From Bacillota bacterium (GTDB taxonomy: Bacteria; Bacillota; Clostridia; Acetivibrionales; DSM-1351), in NCBI GenBank assembly GCA_023441625.1, contig JAEZOA010000087.1, positions 1-45,821 of the forward strand: a stretch of 45,821 bases of DNA, in the 5' to 3' direction. The position numbers and the translations under genes were made by a program. Below, piece by piece: positions 16,608 through 26,171 of this stretch. The notes below the pieces were generated by a model. The model searched no databases. It had not been told where the DNA came from and saw only the letters and a list, made by a program, of their open reading frames with translations. The stretch's first letter is position 1; each line of letters begins with the position of its first letter.

Positions 16608-17675
16608 TTACTTCTTCTTTCTTGAACAAATGACACTCTGAAGTACAATAAAGAAGCAGAGCATTGCCGCGCTTGTAATCTGCGGCCACCACGGGTCCTG
16701 GCTGCCTATTGCGGTAACAACCAGTAATACGATTCCGCTTGTTAATACACCGAATAGAGTACCAAAAATATTTCCTACACCACCGGTAAGCAGTGTTCCA
16801 CCAATAATAGAAGCAGCGATAGCTTCCATTTCAAGTCCTGTTGCCTGCTGAACCGAGCCCGAACGCGTATGGAAAAGGTATAAGAACCCTCCGATACCTG
16901 CAAGCAGACCACAAAGTAAGTGAGCATAAAATCTGGTCTTCTTGACGTTTATTCCAAGCATCAGAGCACTTTGTGAATTTCCGCCTACAGCGTAAAAGCT
17001 GCGTCCGAGATTTGTCTTTTTTAGAAGCCAGAACATCAAAAAGACTATAATAAGTGCTACTATAACGCCGTATTCCAAATTTGATTGAATGAAAACACCC
17101 TTCCTATTGACATCTCCTAAAAAGGGAATCTTTATTCTCGCACCTGACAACATCTCAAATCCCGCATTTTTAACCTGAATCTGATTGACTTCTATCAGAG
17201 CAACTAAACCTCGACCTAAGAACATACCTGCCAAAGTAACAATAAAGGGCTGCATCTCTAGATACGCAACAAGGAATCCTTGAACCGCGCCAAACGTAAT
17301 ACCGATTGCTAAAGCTAGAATAAGAGATGTAAAAAAGTTGAAGCCATAGTTATTAAGGCAAACTATACAAGCTGTGCAAATAAGTGCTGTAGATCCACCT
17401 ACAGAAATATCAATACTTCCTGTTATCATAACAATTGAAAGTCCGCAGGCTATTACAATCAGTGCGGCGTTTTCATTGAAGAGGTTAAAGAACATCTGAA
17501 CCTTGCTGAAACCTTTATCTCCAAGGAAGGCAATGGAGAGTATATATATAGCAATAAACAGTGAAATAGTAATTGTAAGTAAGAAAGCTGTATCAGTCAG
17601 AGACTCCTTACGACCAAGCTTCTTCGAAATAACAGTTTTATTGTCTGTACCTTGATTTTTTTTCAATGATAACAT
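16608..17675 (-). CDS. yjfF: Sugar ABC transporter permease, YjfF/RbsC type
   Basis: 355 residues, about nine to ten hydrophobic segments, of the ribose/galactofuranose permease family; GLSIVMITGSIDISVGG and GLEMEAIAASIIGGT are family signatures. ATG 17675 is chosen because GGAG lies ten bases before it; a GTG at 17684 would be one base from the same site. Last gene of the four-gene importer. In E. coli the equivalent YtfT-YjfF pair carries galactofuranose; the substrate here may differ. Confidence 0.9.
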   Translation of the reverse strand: MLSLKKNQGTDNKTVISKKLGRKESLTDTAFLLTITISLFIAIYILSIAFLGDKGFSKVQMFFNLFNENAALIVIACGLSIVMITGSIDISVGGSTALICTACIVCLNNYGFNFFTSLILALAIGITFGAVQGFLVAYLEMQPFIVTLAGMFLGRGLVALIEVNQIQVKNAGFEMLSGARIKIPFLGDVNRKGVFIQSNLEYGVIVALIIVFLMFWLLKKTNLGRSFYAVGGNSQSALMLGINVKKTRFYAHLLCGLLAGIGGFLYLFHTRSGSVQQATGLEMEAIAASIIGGTLLTGGVGNIFGTLFGVLTSGIVLLVVTAIGSQDPWWPQITSAAMLCFFIVLQSVICSRKKK

Positions 17676-17676
17676 A

Positions 17677-18783
17677 CTATCCACGCTCCTTTACATCGCC
17701 TGCATTCAATCTGAATAATGGTATTTTTTCAGAAAGGAAGCTTTTGATAGCCGGTGTTTGAATGGCTACTAGTATAATAATTATAACGGCCTTAAAGACT
17801 GGAACAGCATTTGTGTTGACATTTAGCGTGGTCAACATTGAAGTAAGGGTCTGGATGGTATAAGCTCCAATAATTGAACCGGTCATATTGAATTTGCCAC
17901 CGCCAAGTGAATTACCACCTAGGGCTACTGCCAAAATAACATCCATTTCAATGCTTGGTACTATTGTGTACGGATTTATTGTCTGTACCCTGCTAGACTG
18001 AATGAAGCCTGCGATACCCACACAAAGTCCCAAAATAATAAATGACAAAAACCTTATCATTGCTGGGTTAAGACCATTCAGTCTTGAGGATTTATCATTG
18101 ATACCTACAGCCTGTGTGTACAGACCTAGGTTGGTTTTTTTCAACATAAGAAATGTTACCATAACAACAACAATGGTAATAAGTATTGGTGTTGGAATAG
18201 GAAATCCTGGAATAAAGTTGCCGTAATATCCAAAGCTCTCCACAGCTTTAGGCTTAAGTCCACCCATTGCCATAGAACCTATCGACCTTCCGGCCGTAAA
18301 GAGGATGAGCGTTGCTACCATAGGTTGTATATTAAATTTTGAAACAAGAATACCGTTAAAGGCTCCGCAAGCCATACCAGCAAGGCAACCAAGTAAAAGT
18401 GCAACAATAATTGGTGCTTGCAACTCTGTTGGTTGGGTTTCGTTCCCGCACAGAACTCTCATAATCACTCCCCCAACTATAGCAATTGTAGCACCTACGC
18501 TGATGTCCTGACCTCTAGTACATGCAGTAACAAGTGTCATACCTATCGAAAGAATAACAAGCTCTGTCGAGTTATTTAGGATATTGATCAAATTCCCTAT
18601 TAAAACGAGATTACCAATACTGTCTCTGCCCAAGCTAATTCTCAAAAAACTTGGATTGATGAATATATTAATCAACAAAAGAAATGCAAGAAAAGCTATA
18701 GAAATAAATAATCTATGCTTGAATAATGCTTTAAAAACAGATGCTGAACGGTCGGTATTAAGTTTGGTACTGATGTTGGTCAT
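17677..18783 (-). CDS. ytfT: Sugar ABC transporter permease, YtfT/RbsC type
   Basis: 368 residues, multi-spanning permease with the RbsC-family signatures GMTLVTACTRGQDISVGA and IEMDVILAVALGGNSLGGG. It pairs with the adjacent YjfF-type permease. ATG 18783 follows GGGGGGAG and overlaps the ATPase gene by 26 bases, so translation is coupled. Order Q-R-T-F is the same as in E. coli ytfQRT-yjfF, with the extra sensor operon upstream. Confidence 0.9.
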   Translation of the reverse strand: MTNISTKLNTDRSASVFKALFKHRLFISIAFLAFLLLINIFINPSFLRISLGRDSIGNLVLIGNLINILNNSTELVILSIGMTLVTACTRGQDISVGATIAIVGGVIMRVLCGNETQPTELQAPIIVALLLGCLAGMACGAFNGILVSKFNIQPMVATLILFTAGRSIGSMAMGGLKPKAVESFGYYGNFIPGFPIPTPILITIVVVMVTFLMLKKTNLGLYTQAVGINDKSSRLNGLNPAMIRFLSFIILGLCVGIAGFIQSSRVQTINPYTIVPSIEMDVILAVALGGNSLGGGKFNMTGSIIGAYTIQTLTSMLTTLNVNTNAVPVFKAVIIIILVAIQTPAIKSFLSEKIPLFRLNAGDVKERG

Positions 18784-20308
18784 TTTGGCTTACTCCCCCC
18801 GCTATAGTATACATTACTTTATCCTGTGTCATATCTTCTCCCTGCAACTCTCCTACTACATGCAGATCACGCATAACAATTAGTCTAGAACAGGTACGCA
18901 GCATCTCTTCAATCTCAGATGAAATAAATGTGATACTCATACCCTCAGAAGCAAGCTTTAGCACAAGTCTTTGAATTTCAACCTTTGTGCCTATATCAAT
19001 TCCACGTGTTGGTTCATCAAGAATAAGATAATCTGGATGAGTGAGCAGCCAACGGGCAAGAATTACCTTCTGCTGATTCCCCCCAGACAACGAGTTAATG
19101 GGAGTATCTGCAGAAGCAGTTTTTATGCCAAGGAGACTTATATACTCATCTGCAAATGCCTGTGCTTGTGCTTTGGTAAATGGCCTACAGAAGCCTCTCA
19201 TAACCTGCAGCGCAAGTATGATATTATCGCGAACTGATAAGTCACCAATAATCCCGTCTCGCTTACGGTCCTCAGATAGATATCCGATTCCTTTCTTCAT
19301 TGCTTTTATTGGCGAAGTAATATTTACATTCTCACCTTTAATTCGGAGCTTGCCTTTTGTTACCTTGTCTGCGCCGAAGATTGCACTCACACACTCACTG
19401 CGGCCAGAGCCGAGCAGCCCTGCAAATCCCGTTACTTCGCCCTTGTAAGCAGTGAAATTAAACGGCTTAATTCCGGAAGTGCTTGAAAGTCCTTCCGTTT
19501 CTATTATTACTTCTTTAGCGTCATCGGTACTTGATATCTCGACCTTAAGTATGTCAGCCAAATCACCAAGTTCCTTACCCATCATTTTGGCAACAAGCTC
19601 TACCCTAGGCAAGTCTTTAATTTGATATTCTCCAACTAGCTCGCCATTTCGCAGAACTGTAATTTTATCGCATAACGCATACACTTGATCAAGGAAATGT
19701 GTTACAAAAATAATCCCTACTCCTCTGCTTCTTAGTTCACGCATCAGTGTAAATAGCTTGGAGACCTCCTGTTCATCAAGGGATGAAGTAGGCTCGTCAA
19801 GTATCAATACCTTACAGTCCATATCAACAGCACGTGCAATCGCCACCATTTGTTGAACCGCTATAGAGCAGCTTGACAATTGCTGTGTTGGCTTTGCAGG
19901 TATCCCGAGACCTTTGAGGATACTTTCTGCCCTGCTGTTGCTCTTCTTCCAATTAACCAACAAATCATTGGTTCTACCAATAAATAGATTTTCGGCAACA
20001 GTTAGGTTCGGGCATAATGTTATTTCTTGATACACAGTGCTTATCCCAAGATTTTGGGCTTCCTGAGGCGACTTGATATAAACTGGTTTATTGATTTCTT
20101 TAATACAGATTTCTCCAGCATCCTTAGGGTAGACTCCTGTCAAAACCTTAATTAAGGTTGACTTTCCGGCACCATTTTCGCCCATAAGAGCATGAATTTC
20201 GCCTTCACATAAAGAGAAATCCACATTCTGTAAGGCCTTTACACCGGGAAAGCTTTTGTATATACCACGCATTGTAAGTACTGTATCTTGAATAGTAATA
20301 ATGTTCAA
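18758..20308 (-). CDS. ytfR: Sugar ABC transporter ATPase (two nucleotide-binding domains), YtfR type
   Basis: About 500-516 residues with two ABC cassettes. The first has Walker A GENGAGKST, a signature region LSSCSIAVQQMVAIARA and Walker B LILDEPTSSLD; the second has the degenerate Walker A GLLGSGRSEC, LSGGNQQKVILARW and LILDEPTRGID, as usual for RbsA/MglA-like proteins, where the second site binds but hydrolyses poorly. The start is uncertain: family alignment places it near MRGIYKSFPGVKAL (ATG 20272), and GGGGG at about 20309-20313 sits next to TTG 20308. I place it at the TTG. A hairpin (20343-20398) separates it from the binding protein gene. Confidence 0.88.
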   Translation of the reverse strand: MNIITIQDTVLTMRGIYKSFPGVKALQNVDFSLCEGEIHALMGENGAGKSTLIKVLTGVYPKDAGEICIKEINKPVYIKSPQEAQNLGISTVYQEITLCPNLTVAENLFIGRTNDLLVNWKKSNSRAESILKGLGIPAKPTQQLSSCSIAVQQMVAIARAVDMDCKVLILDEPTSSLDEQEVSKLFTLMRELRSRGVGIIFVTHFLDQVYALCDKITVLRNGELVGEYQIKDLPRVELVAKMMGKELGDLADILKVEISSTDDAKEVIIETEGLSSTSGIKPFNFTAYKGEVTGFAGLLGSGRSECVSAIFGADKVTKGKLRIKGENVNITSPIKAMKKGIGYLSEDRKRDGIIGDLSVRDNIILALQVMRGFCRPFTKAQAQAFADEYISLLGIKTASADTPINSLSGGNQQKVILARWLLTHPDYLILDEPTRGIDIGTKVEIQRLVLKLASEGMSITFISSEIEEMLRTCSRLIVMRDLHVVGELQGEDMTQDKVMYTIAGGVSQNDQHQYQT

Positions 20309-20342
20309 CCCCCAATCAGAAGCAATATTAATTGACTTTGTT

Positions 20343-20398
20343 AAATGCGCGGTGCTAGAATCTGCGAACAATATCCACAAATCCGGCGCCGCGCATTT
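20343..20398 (-). repeat. Intercistronic hairpin between binding protein and ATPase genes
   Basis: Arms AAATGCGCGGTGC (20343-20355) and GCGCCGCGCATTT (20386-20398) pair over 13 bp with one G-U pair, loop 30 bases. There is no T-run on the minus-strand side, so it is more likely an RNA stability element that keeps the binding-protein mRNA abundant than a full terminator. It is markedly GC-rich against the local A/T-rich DNA. Confidence 0.6.
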
Positions 20399-20471
20399 TG
20401 ATTAATAACTTACCTTGTACATAAAGTCAATTACAAAACCGTTGTATTTCAACAAAAACTTTTACTTTTAA

Positions 20472-21431
20472 TTAATAAACACGCGCATCAACAACTTCTT
20501 TTGTTATAGTATCGCAGTCAAACACATCCTCTTTAACAAAAGCGTTCTTTTCAACAGTCTCTCCAGCCTCAAGCTTGTTAATAAGCTCTACAATACGAGG
20601 ACCATGGAGGGGATTACACTCTACGTCAAGATTGAATTTGCCCTCAAGCACCAATTTAAGTGCCCACTGATTTGCATCAAAAGCGATAACCTTTACATCA
20701 CCAGTCTTGCCATATGTAATACCGGCAGCATCCATAGCTGCACAAGCACCACGAGCCATGTTATCGTTCTCAGCGTAGATAACGTTGAACTTTGTTCCTT
20801 TAGCTATAAGTTCAGCAACAGCCTGCTTTGCTAGGTTTTCATCCCAACCCTTCATATTTTGGTTTAATACGATATCCCAACCATTTTCATTTGCACCGTC
20901 TTCAATAGCTTTAGAACGGCCGAGCTGAGCGGTAGTACCTGTGTCGCCACCAAGCACAACAATCTTATTTTCAGCGAGCTTTTGATTCTTTAGCCATTCA
21001 ACAGCCTTTTTACCTTCAGCTTCGAAATCAGAACATACCATTGCTGTGTAAAGCTCCTCATCCAAGTCAAGCATACGGTCTGCCATAATAAATGGAATTC
21101 CAGCATCCTTAGCAGCTTTTGCTACATCCTCCCAGCCTGCCTTCTGAAGTCCTAAGACTACAAGGTAGTCAACCTCTTCCTGAATGAGTTGCTGAGCCTG
21201 AGATATCTGTGTTGCATGTTCACCCTCACCAAAAACCATTTTCATCTCAAAACCCGCTTTTTCAAAAGCCTCGTTGAATGATTTTGTGTTTGCTGTACGC
21301 CAGTCTGACTCATTCGCATTTGTCTGCACGACACCAACGGTAACTTTTCCGTCTGATTTTGTTGAACTTCCACATGCAGCAAGCGTAAACACAAGTGATA
21401 ATGCCAAAACTAAAGATATTAATTTCTTCAT
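20472..21431 (-). CDS. ytfQ: Sugar-binding lipoprotein, YtfQ type
   Basis: 319 residues; signal peptide with lipobox TLAACGS, then a periplasmic-binding-protein-like fold with VGVVQTNANESDWRTANTKS, the segment that in the family binds the sugar, and FIMADRMLDLDEELYT. ATG 21431 follows GGAGG by eight bases; the longer start is unsupported. It delivers the sugar to YtfT/YjfF. Its relative at 21656-22750 sits with the sensor genes. The promoter region 21432-21524 carries the palindrome ACTTGTACAAGT. Confidence 0.9.
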   Translation of the reverse strand: MKKLISLVLALSLVFTLAACGSSTKSDGKVTVGVVQTNANESDWRTANTKSFNEAFEKAGFEMKMVFGEGEHATQISQAQQLIQEEVDYLVVLGLQKAGWEDVAKAAKDAGIPFIMADRMLDLDEELYTAMVCSDFEAEGKKAVEWLKNQKLAENKIVVLGGDTGTTAQLGRSKAIEDGANENGWDIVLNQNMKGWDENLAKQAVAELIAKGTKFNVIYAENDNMARGACAAMDAAGITYGKTGDVKVIAFDANQWALKLVLEGKFNLDVECNPLHGPRIVELINKLEAGETVEKNAFVKEDVFDCDTITKEVVDARVY

Positions 21432-21479
21432 GCAAATTTCCTCCAATCAATTTTAACTCATAAATTGAGTTTTCTTTTT

Positions 21480-21491
21480 ACTTGTACAAGT
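21480..21491. promoter_or_regulatory. Perfect 12-bp palindrome in the transporter promoter region
   Basis: ACTTGTACAAGT lies 48-60 bases upstream of the ytfQ start and overlaps a possible minus-strand -10 box (TATACT, 21488-21493). It resembles the half-site arms of GntR-type sugar repressors such as AraR (TTGTAC...). A repressor or regulator site is plausible; none can be proved from one copy. Confidence 0.4.
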
Positions 21492-21520
21492 ATATGAAAC
21501 TTATACGCATAAAAATACGG

Positions 21521-21558
21521 AAAAAATCCCAGTCTTTGTAGTTATTTTTACTGGGATT
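21521..21558 (-). terminator. Terminator of the three-component sensor operon
   Basis: Minus-strand arms AATCCCAGT/ACTGGGATT (21550-21558 and 21525-21533), followed by TTTTTT. It lies about 100 bases after the stop of the sensor-linked binding protein gene and separates that operon from the importer operon. Confidence 0.75.
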
Positions 21559-21655
21559 CTCTTTCCATTATTTTTCGGTTAAGATTTTTATGATTTTAGT
21601 ATAAATTTTTACGTTCTGGAATATTATCATTTAATATATTATAATAATGGCATAT

Positions 21656-22750
21656 TCAATAACTCCGTCCTATACGGTCTGAACTTGCAGTGTCTGCTTC
21701 AAAAACCTTTCCATCCACATAGGATGCCTTATCAACCTTTTCTCCCTTTTCCAAGCGCTCTATTATCTCTGCTATCATTGGGCCTTGCAAAGGATTACAT
21801 TCAATATCAGCATTAATCAGACCTTCTTCCATTTTATCAAATGCTTTAGAAACGGCGTCAAAGGAAATGATGGTTATATCACCGTTTACTCCGCAGGTTA
21901 ATCCCACTTCCTGTATTGCCTCTATTGCACCAAAGGTCATATCATCATTTTGTGAAACTAATACATCAATATCATCAAATTCCTTTAAAAACTTCTCCAT
22001 AACTTCCTTGCCCTTTGCCTTGGTAAAATCACCATTTCCATGTGCAAGAATGTTCCAATTCTCATTACTTTTTGCTATATCCTCAAATCCTTTAGAACGT
22101 CCAATTTGAGCTGTTGATTTTAAAGTACCCTCAAGGACAACGATATTTACGACATCCTTATTTTGTCCATTCGTCCCCTTCGATACTGCTTTTTCAGATA
22201 AAGCTTCCTTTTCCTGTGAATGAGCAATCTCTTTTTTTTGTTCCTCCAGATATTTCTCCAGCCACTGTCCTGCCTTTCTGCCTTCTTCATACTTATCAGT
22301 GCCCACGCATGCTACATAAAGACTTTCATCTTTTGTTTCAATCATACGATCAACAATTATAACTGGAATGCCTGCTTGCTTCGCTTCTTCTAGTACTGTA
22401 TCCCATCCCGTTTCTGTCACCGGGGCAACTACAATATAATCTACTTCCTGAAAAATAAAACTCCTTATATCCTTTATCTGATTTTCCTGACTCTGCCTAC
22501 CATTTGAAAAAATCAATGAAAACCCGTTCTTTTTTGTAAGAGCGTTTTGAATAGATTTAGAATTTGCCGTACGCCAGTCTGATTCAGAGCCAAGCTGTGA
22601 AAAACCCACAATAGTCAGATCAGAATCCATATGCTCAGTATTTACAGTTTCATTGCTTTGGAGGTTATTTAAAGGCCTCAGACTACAAATTGCAAACGCT
22701 ATTAAGCCAATAAAGAAAATACATAACATAATCTTAATATTTTTATTCAT
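21656..22750 (-). CDS. Membrane-anchored YtfQ-like sensor binding protein
   Basis: 364 residues. An N-terminal hydrophobic segment (about 6-25, with IAFAIC, a poor lipobox) suggests an uncleaved anchor or lipoprotein signal. The binding fold follows: IVGFSQLGSESDWRTANSKS and AGIPVIIVDRMIETKDESLY closely resemble YtfQ. A Lys/Glu/Gln-rich insert of about 40 residues (around 180-220) is absent in the transport-linked copy. ATG 22750 overlaps the kinase gene by 8 bases, so it is made together with kinase and regulator. In clostridial sugar sensing, such binding proteins present the sugar to the kinase (three-component systems); that function is inferred here. Confidence 0.85.
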   Translation of the reverse strand: MNKNIKIMLCIFFIGLIAFAICSLRPLNNLQSNETVNTEHMDSDLTIVGFSQLGSESDWRTANSKSIQNALTKKNGFSLIFSNGRQSQENQIKDIRSFIFQEVDYIVVAPVTETGWDTVLEEAKQAGIPVIIVDRMIETKDESLYVACVGTDKYEEGRKAGQWLEKYLEEQKKEIAHSQEKEALSEKAVSKGTNGQNKDVVNIVVLEGTLKSTAQIGRSKGFEDIAKSNENWNILAHGNGDFTKAKGKEVMEKFLKEFDDIDVLVSQNDDMTFGAIEAIQEVGLTCGVNGDITIISFDAVSKAFDKMEEGLINADIECNPLQGPMIAEIIERLEKGEKVDKASYVDGKVFEADTASSDRIGRSY

Positions 22751-24290
22751 AGCCTACCTCAATTCGTTCAATCTCCATCAGTCTTGCAGGAATTTTAATT
22801 GTTATGTCTGTGCCTTCTCCCTTTTTGCTTTGTATATCTAGCCCATACATATTACCGTAGTTCAATTTTATTCGTTTATTAACATTTGCAAGGCCAAAAC
22901 CTGTGCTCTGCTTACTACCTGGCAATTCAATTTCTTTTCTCAGTGCATTTAACTCTTGTTCATCCATTCCAATCCCGTTATCAATCACATGGAAATAAAC
23001 AACACCATCTATTATTTCTCCTGTTACCGTTATTTTGCCTCTTGCTCTTAACATTTTAATACCATGATATAAAGAATTTTCGATGATTGGTTGCATAGTC
23101 ATCTTTAAAATTAGATATCCATATAGTTCTTCAGCAATATTAATCTCATAATCCAGAATATCTTTATATCTTGACTGTTGTATCTGCAGATAACTATTAA
23201 TATGTATTTCCTCTTCACGTATGGTAATAAAATCTTTTCCCTTACTAACAACAATCCTGAAAAACTCTGAAAGGGATACAACCATATCAATTGCTTCCTT
23301 GTTTTTATCTCCTTCTACTAACCAAATAATTGTATCTAAGGTATTGTATAAAAAATGAGGATTAATCTGGGTTTGAAGAAGCTTTGATTCCATATGCCTT
23401 AAGTTTTCTTGTTCTAGCTTGATGCTTTTAACCTGCTGTTCCAGTTTAAAAGCCATGTCATTAAAGCTGTCGGATAATATTGATAATTCGTCATGATTTT
23501 TGCAGGTTGTCCTAGTTGTAAAATCTCCCTTTGCCACCATAGCAGTCTTATCACATAACATCTTAATTGGTTTAGTGATGCTGTCTGTTACAAGGATATT
23601 AACTAAAACCGATGCAATAATAATAGAAGATAATGCCACTATCATTGTTACAATTACATTAGTTACCTGCTCATTAAGACTCTGTCTTATCGTTTCAAAA
23701 TTTTGGGTTTCATAATAAATGTAATACTGAATTTCTTCCTGAAACATTTCTGTAAGAATATATATATCAGATTCCAGCATTTTTATATTGTCTTCATAGT
23801 GACCTGTCTGATTCAAATTATCACGTATTTCATTAATCCTATCCTTAAGTGTATCAAGATTAAGCAAAATTCGTTTAATCCAATCAAGACTTTCTCTGCT
23901 CGATGTTATCTCCTGAAGATTAGTAAAATTCTCTCTTGCATCTTCTATCAGCTTATATGGATTCTTTAAATCGCTATTTTTATCAATGGATTCGAAGGTT
24001 TCTGCTTCTACAACAATCTTATACATGCTTTCGTCCATTTCCTCTTTAAAATTGAGATTATAATTATTAGCTGAAGTAATCCTTCGTACTATCGTGTCAT
24101 ATGCCGTACTATAATTATACAGAGCGGCAATCTGATAAACTGAGAGAAAAATCATGGGTATTATGATGACAGCGGCTACCATGAAAAGTTTCAGCCTTAA
24201 TGGATATTTTATTGGCTTTCCATCGTTAAAATTTGTCATCCTTATACCCATGCTCCGTATTTCGCTCAATTTATTATGAAAGTTTAGCAT
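22743..24290 (-). CDS. YesM/LytS-type sensor histidine kinase
   Basis: 515 residues: membrane segment about 35-57, extracytoplasmic helical region to about 200, second membrane segment, HAMP linker (SDSFNDMAFKLEQQVKSI), then the His_kinase domain with QTQINPHFLYNTLDTIIWL and an ATPase domain with NSLYHGIKMLRARG and GFGLANVNKRI. ATG 24290 has GGAG ten bases upstream and overlaps the regulator stop by 7 bases. Works with the AraC-type regulator coded just before it and the binding protein just after. Confidence 0.92.
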   Translation of the reverse strand: MLNFHNKLSEIRSMGIRMTNFNDGKPIKYPLRLKLFMVAAVIIIPMIFLSVYQIAALYNYSTAYDTIVRRITSANNYNLNFKEEMDESMYKIVVEAETFESIDKNSDLKNPYKLIEDARENFTNLQEITSSRESLDWIKRILLNLDTLKDRINEIRDNLNQTGHYEDNIKMLESDIYILTEMFQEEIQYYIYYETQNFETIRQSLNEQVTNVIVTMIVALSSIIIASVLVNILVTDSITKPIKMLCDKTAMVAKGDFTTRTTCKNHDELSILSDSFNDMAFKLEQQVKSIKLEQENLRHMESKLLQTQINPHFLYNTLDTIIWLVEGDKNKEAIDMVVSLSEFFRIVVSKGKDFITIREEEIHINSYLQIQQSRYKDILDYEINIAEELYGYLILKMTMQPIIENSLYHGIKMLRARGKITVTGEIIDGVVYFHVIDNGIGMDEQELNALRKEIELPGSKQSTGFGLANVNKRIKLNYGNMYGLDIQSKKGEGTDITIKIPARLMEIERIEVGYE

Positions 24291-25915
24291 GAGCTCGGTT
24301 CTCCTTTGCCCTGTTGCCTGTATTCCGATGGCGTACAATTCTGTGTCTTTTTAAATATGTAACTGAAATAATGGGAATCCAAATATCCTACTAAAAATCC
24401 AATCTCAGTTATCTTTTTACTCGAACATCTTAAATAATCTTTTGCTTTCTCCATACGGATATCCGTTAAATATTCAATAAAGGTCATCCCAGTTTCCTGA
24501 TTAAAAAGTGAACTAAAGTAATTGGGACTCAGATTAACAGTAGCTGCAACCTGATCTAGTGAAAGATCACTCATAGAAAATTTAATATGCATATATTCCT
24601 TTGCTTGTTCGATAAGACCAGCATATCTTTTCTGACTGTTCTTATTACGCAGATCAATTGCTTCTTTGAGTATTGATTTATATAATAAGCAGCAGTCCTC
24701 AAAGGTGGAAAGCTTATCAATGACACTATTCATACTCTTTAAGCTGTTATCTATCTTCTCCTTTGGATACTTCAGAGTTTTAAGAAATTTCATGATAGCA
24801 GAATATCCATCCATTATGATGTAATGCCTAAAAAGAGTTGAACTCATAGCATTAGAACCAAATCCGTCAAAATAGCTGTCTACAAATTCATCAACATCAT
24901 GTATGGTACCCCTCTTCAAAAAATCCTCCAACAAATTTCTGTCAAGCTTCTCAAGATTCAGCTCACTTACATTAATCCTGTTTCCCATCTGAGCCTTAAT
25001 ATTACACACATCATTATAAAATAGGAACTGATCTCTGCTTTCAAAATAACGTAGGGAAAAAGCGCGGTTAGCATCTAGATAAGACTGCTGTAAGTCACGT
25101 ATACGTTGGACAACTCTTCCAACCCCTCCAAAATAATGTGCCTTATCTTCACAGATACCAATTAATATATTACACAGTTCTTGAGTTAACTCACTAATCT
25201 GCAATTCATTTTCTCCCATAAGTATAAAAGCCCATCCATCCATACCTCGCTCAAATACTTTAATGTCAGTAAATCTACTTAGAGCCTGAGTCATTCTAGT
25301 TTCACATTGTACTATATCATTTGAATATTCGTACATATCCTCTTGTCCTTTAAATTGGAACAGCAAAACACAAAAAACTCTTGCCACCATATCAATTCCA
25401 AGTTCTTTTTCCTGTTCAATAATCTGTGATAGAGACATTTTTCCACTGACTAAAGCATTAAAAAAATCGGCTCTTTTTTTCTGTTGCTTCTGATACACTA
25501 AAAGCTGATACTGCTCTAGTATCAGTTTATCCTTGCGTTCCTTTTCAATTGCTGCGACTGCATTTTTAACTGCAGTTACTAGCTTATCAGATGTAATGGG
25601 TTTAAGCAGATATTCGCTGACACCAATATCAATTGCTTGTTGTGCATATCCAAAATCACTATACCCGCTGATAATAATGATTTTCAGCTGTGGCATTTCT
25701 TTTTTCAATAGTTTACTTAGTTCAAGACCATCCATAAAAGGCATTTTTATATCTGTAATTAAAATATCGGGCTGTTGACTTATAATCATCGGATAAGCCA
25801 ATTCGCCATCACTCTCATCTCCGACAATTATGAAACCCTCAGCTTCCCAATGAATTTTATTCTTGATGCCTTCTCGTATTACAATTTCATCTTCAACTAA
25901 AAAAACCTTATACAC
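24284..25915 (-). CDS. YesN-type response regulator with AraC DNA-binding domain
   Basis: 543 residues. Receiver domain (1-120) with VEDE, Asp in PDILITDIKMPFMDG, and KPI; a long middle region; C-terminal AraC domain with two helix-turn-helix units (LSLDQVAATVNLSPNYFSSL and ITEIGFLVGYLDSHYFSYIF). The start is GTG 25915: GGGGGG at 25922-25927 is seven bases away, whereas ATG 25930 overlaps the ribosome site. First gene of the sensor operon; the likely targets are the ytfQ promoter and its own. Confidence 0.92.
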   Translation of the reverse strand: MYKVFLVEDEIVIREGIKNKIHWEAEGFIIVGDESDGELAYPMIISQQPDILITDIKMPFMDGLELSKLLKKEMPQLKIIIISGYSDFGYAQQAIDIGVSEYLLKPITSDKLVTAVKNAVAAIEKERKDKLILEQYQLLVYQKQQKKRADFFNALVSGKMSLSQIIEQEKELGIDMVARVFCVLLFQFKGQEDMYEYSNDIVQCETRMTQALSRFTDIKVFERGMDGWAFILMGENELQISELTQELCNILIGICEDKAHYFGGVGRVVQRIRDLQQSYLDANRAFSLRYFESRDQFLFYNDVCNIKAQMGNRINVSELNLEKLDRNLLEDFLKRGTIHDVDEFVDSYFDGFGSNAMSSTLFRHYIIMDGYSAIMKFLKTLKYPKEKIDNSLKSMNSVIDKLSTFEDCCLLYKSILKEAIDLRNKNSQKRYAGLIEQAKEYMHIKFSMSDLSLDQVAATVNLSPNYFSSLFNQETGMTFIEYLTDIRMEKAKDYLRCSSKKITEIGFLVGYLDSHYFSYIFKKTQNCTPSEYRQQGKGEPSSC

Positions 25916-26076
25916 AATTATGCCCCCCATAATTAAGCACCTTAGGTATTATCTTACACTTATTTATATTGTAACATAATGTTTTCCAGTGACACAAATA
26001 TATTTGATTTCACCTTTTATTCACTGGGTTTCTTCATTCAAAATTCCCATTCCCACAGGAGATAAACTTCCGTATA

Positions 26077-26099
26077 GAAAGCGCCCACGCTGGGTGCAC
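26077..26099 (+). repeat. GC-rich repeat, copy B
   Basis: GAAAGCGCCCACGCTGGGTG and the following bases match copy A (6967-6941, minus strand) at most positions. It lies in the gap 25916-26171 between the regulator operon and the TPR gene and appears out of place in the A/T-rich surroundings. Confidence 0.4.
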
Positions 26100-26100
26100 T

Positions 26101-26144
26101 AAAAAAGCGAAACATATTCATTTTCTGAAATATATTTCGCTTTT
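26101..26144 (-). terminator. Terminator of the TPR protein gene
   Basis: Minus-strand arms AAAAGCGAAAT / ATTTCGCTTTT (26134-26144 and 26103-26113, with flanking ATAT pairs) followed by a T-run. It lies 28 bases after the stop. Confidence 0.75.
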
Positions 26145-26171
26145 ATATTGGTGACTATAACTTACTATGTT

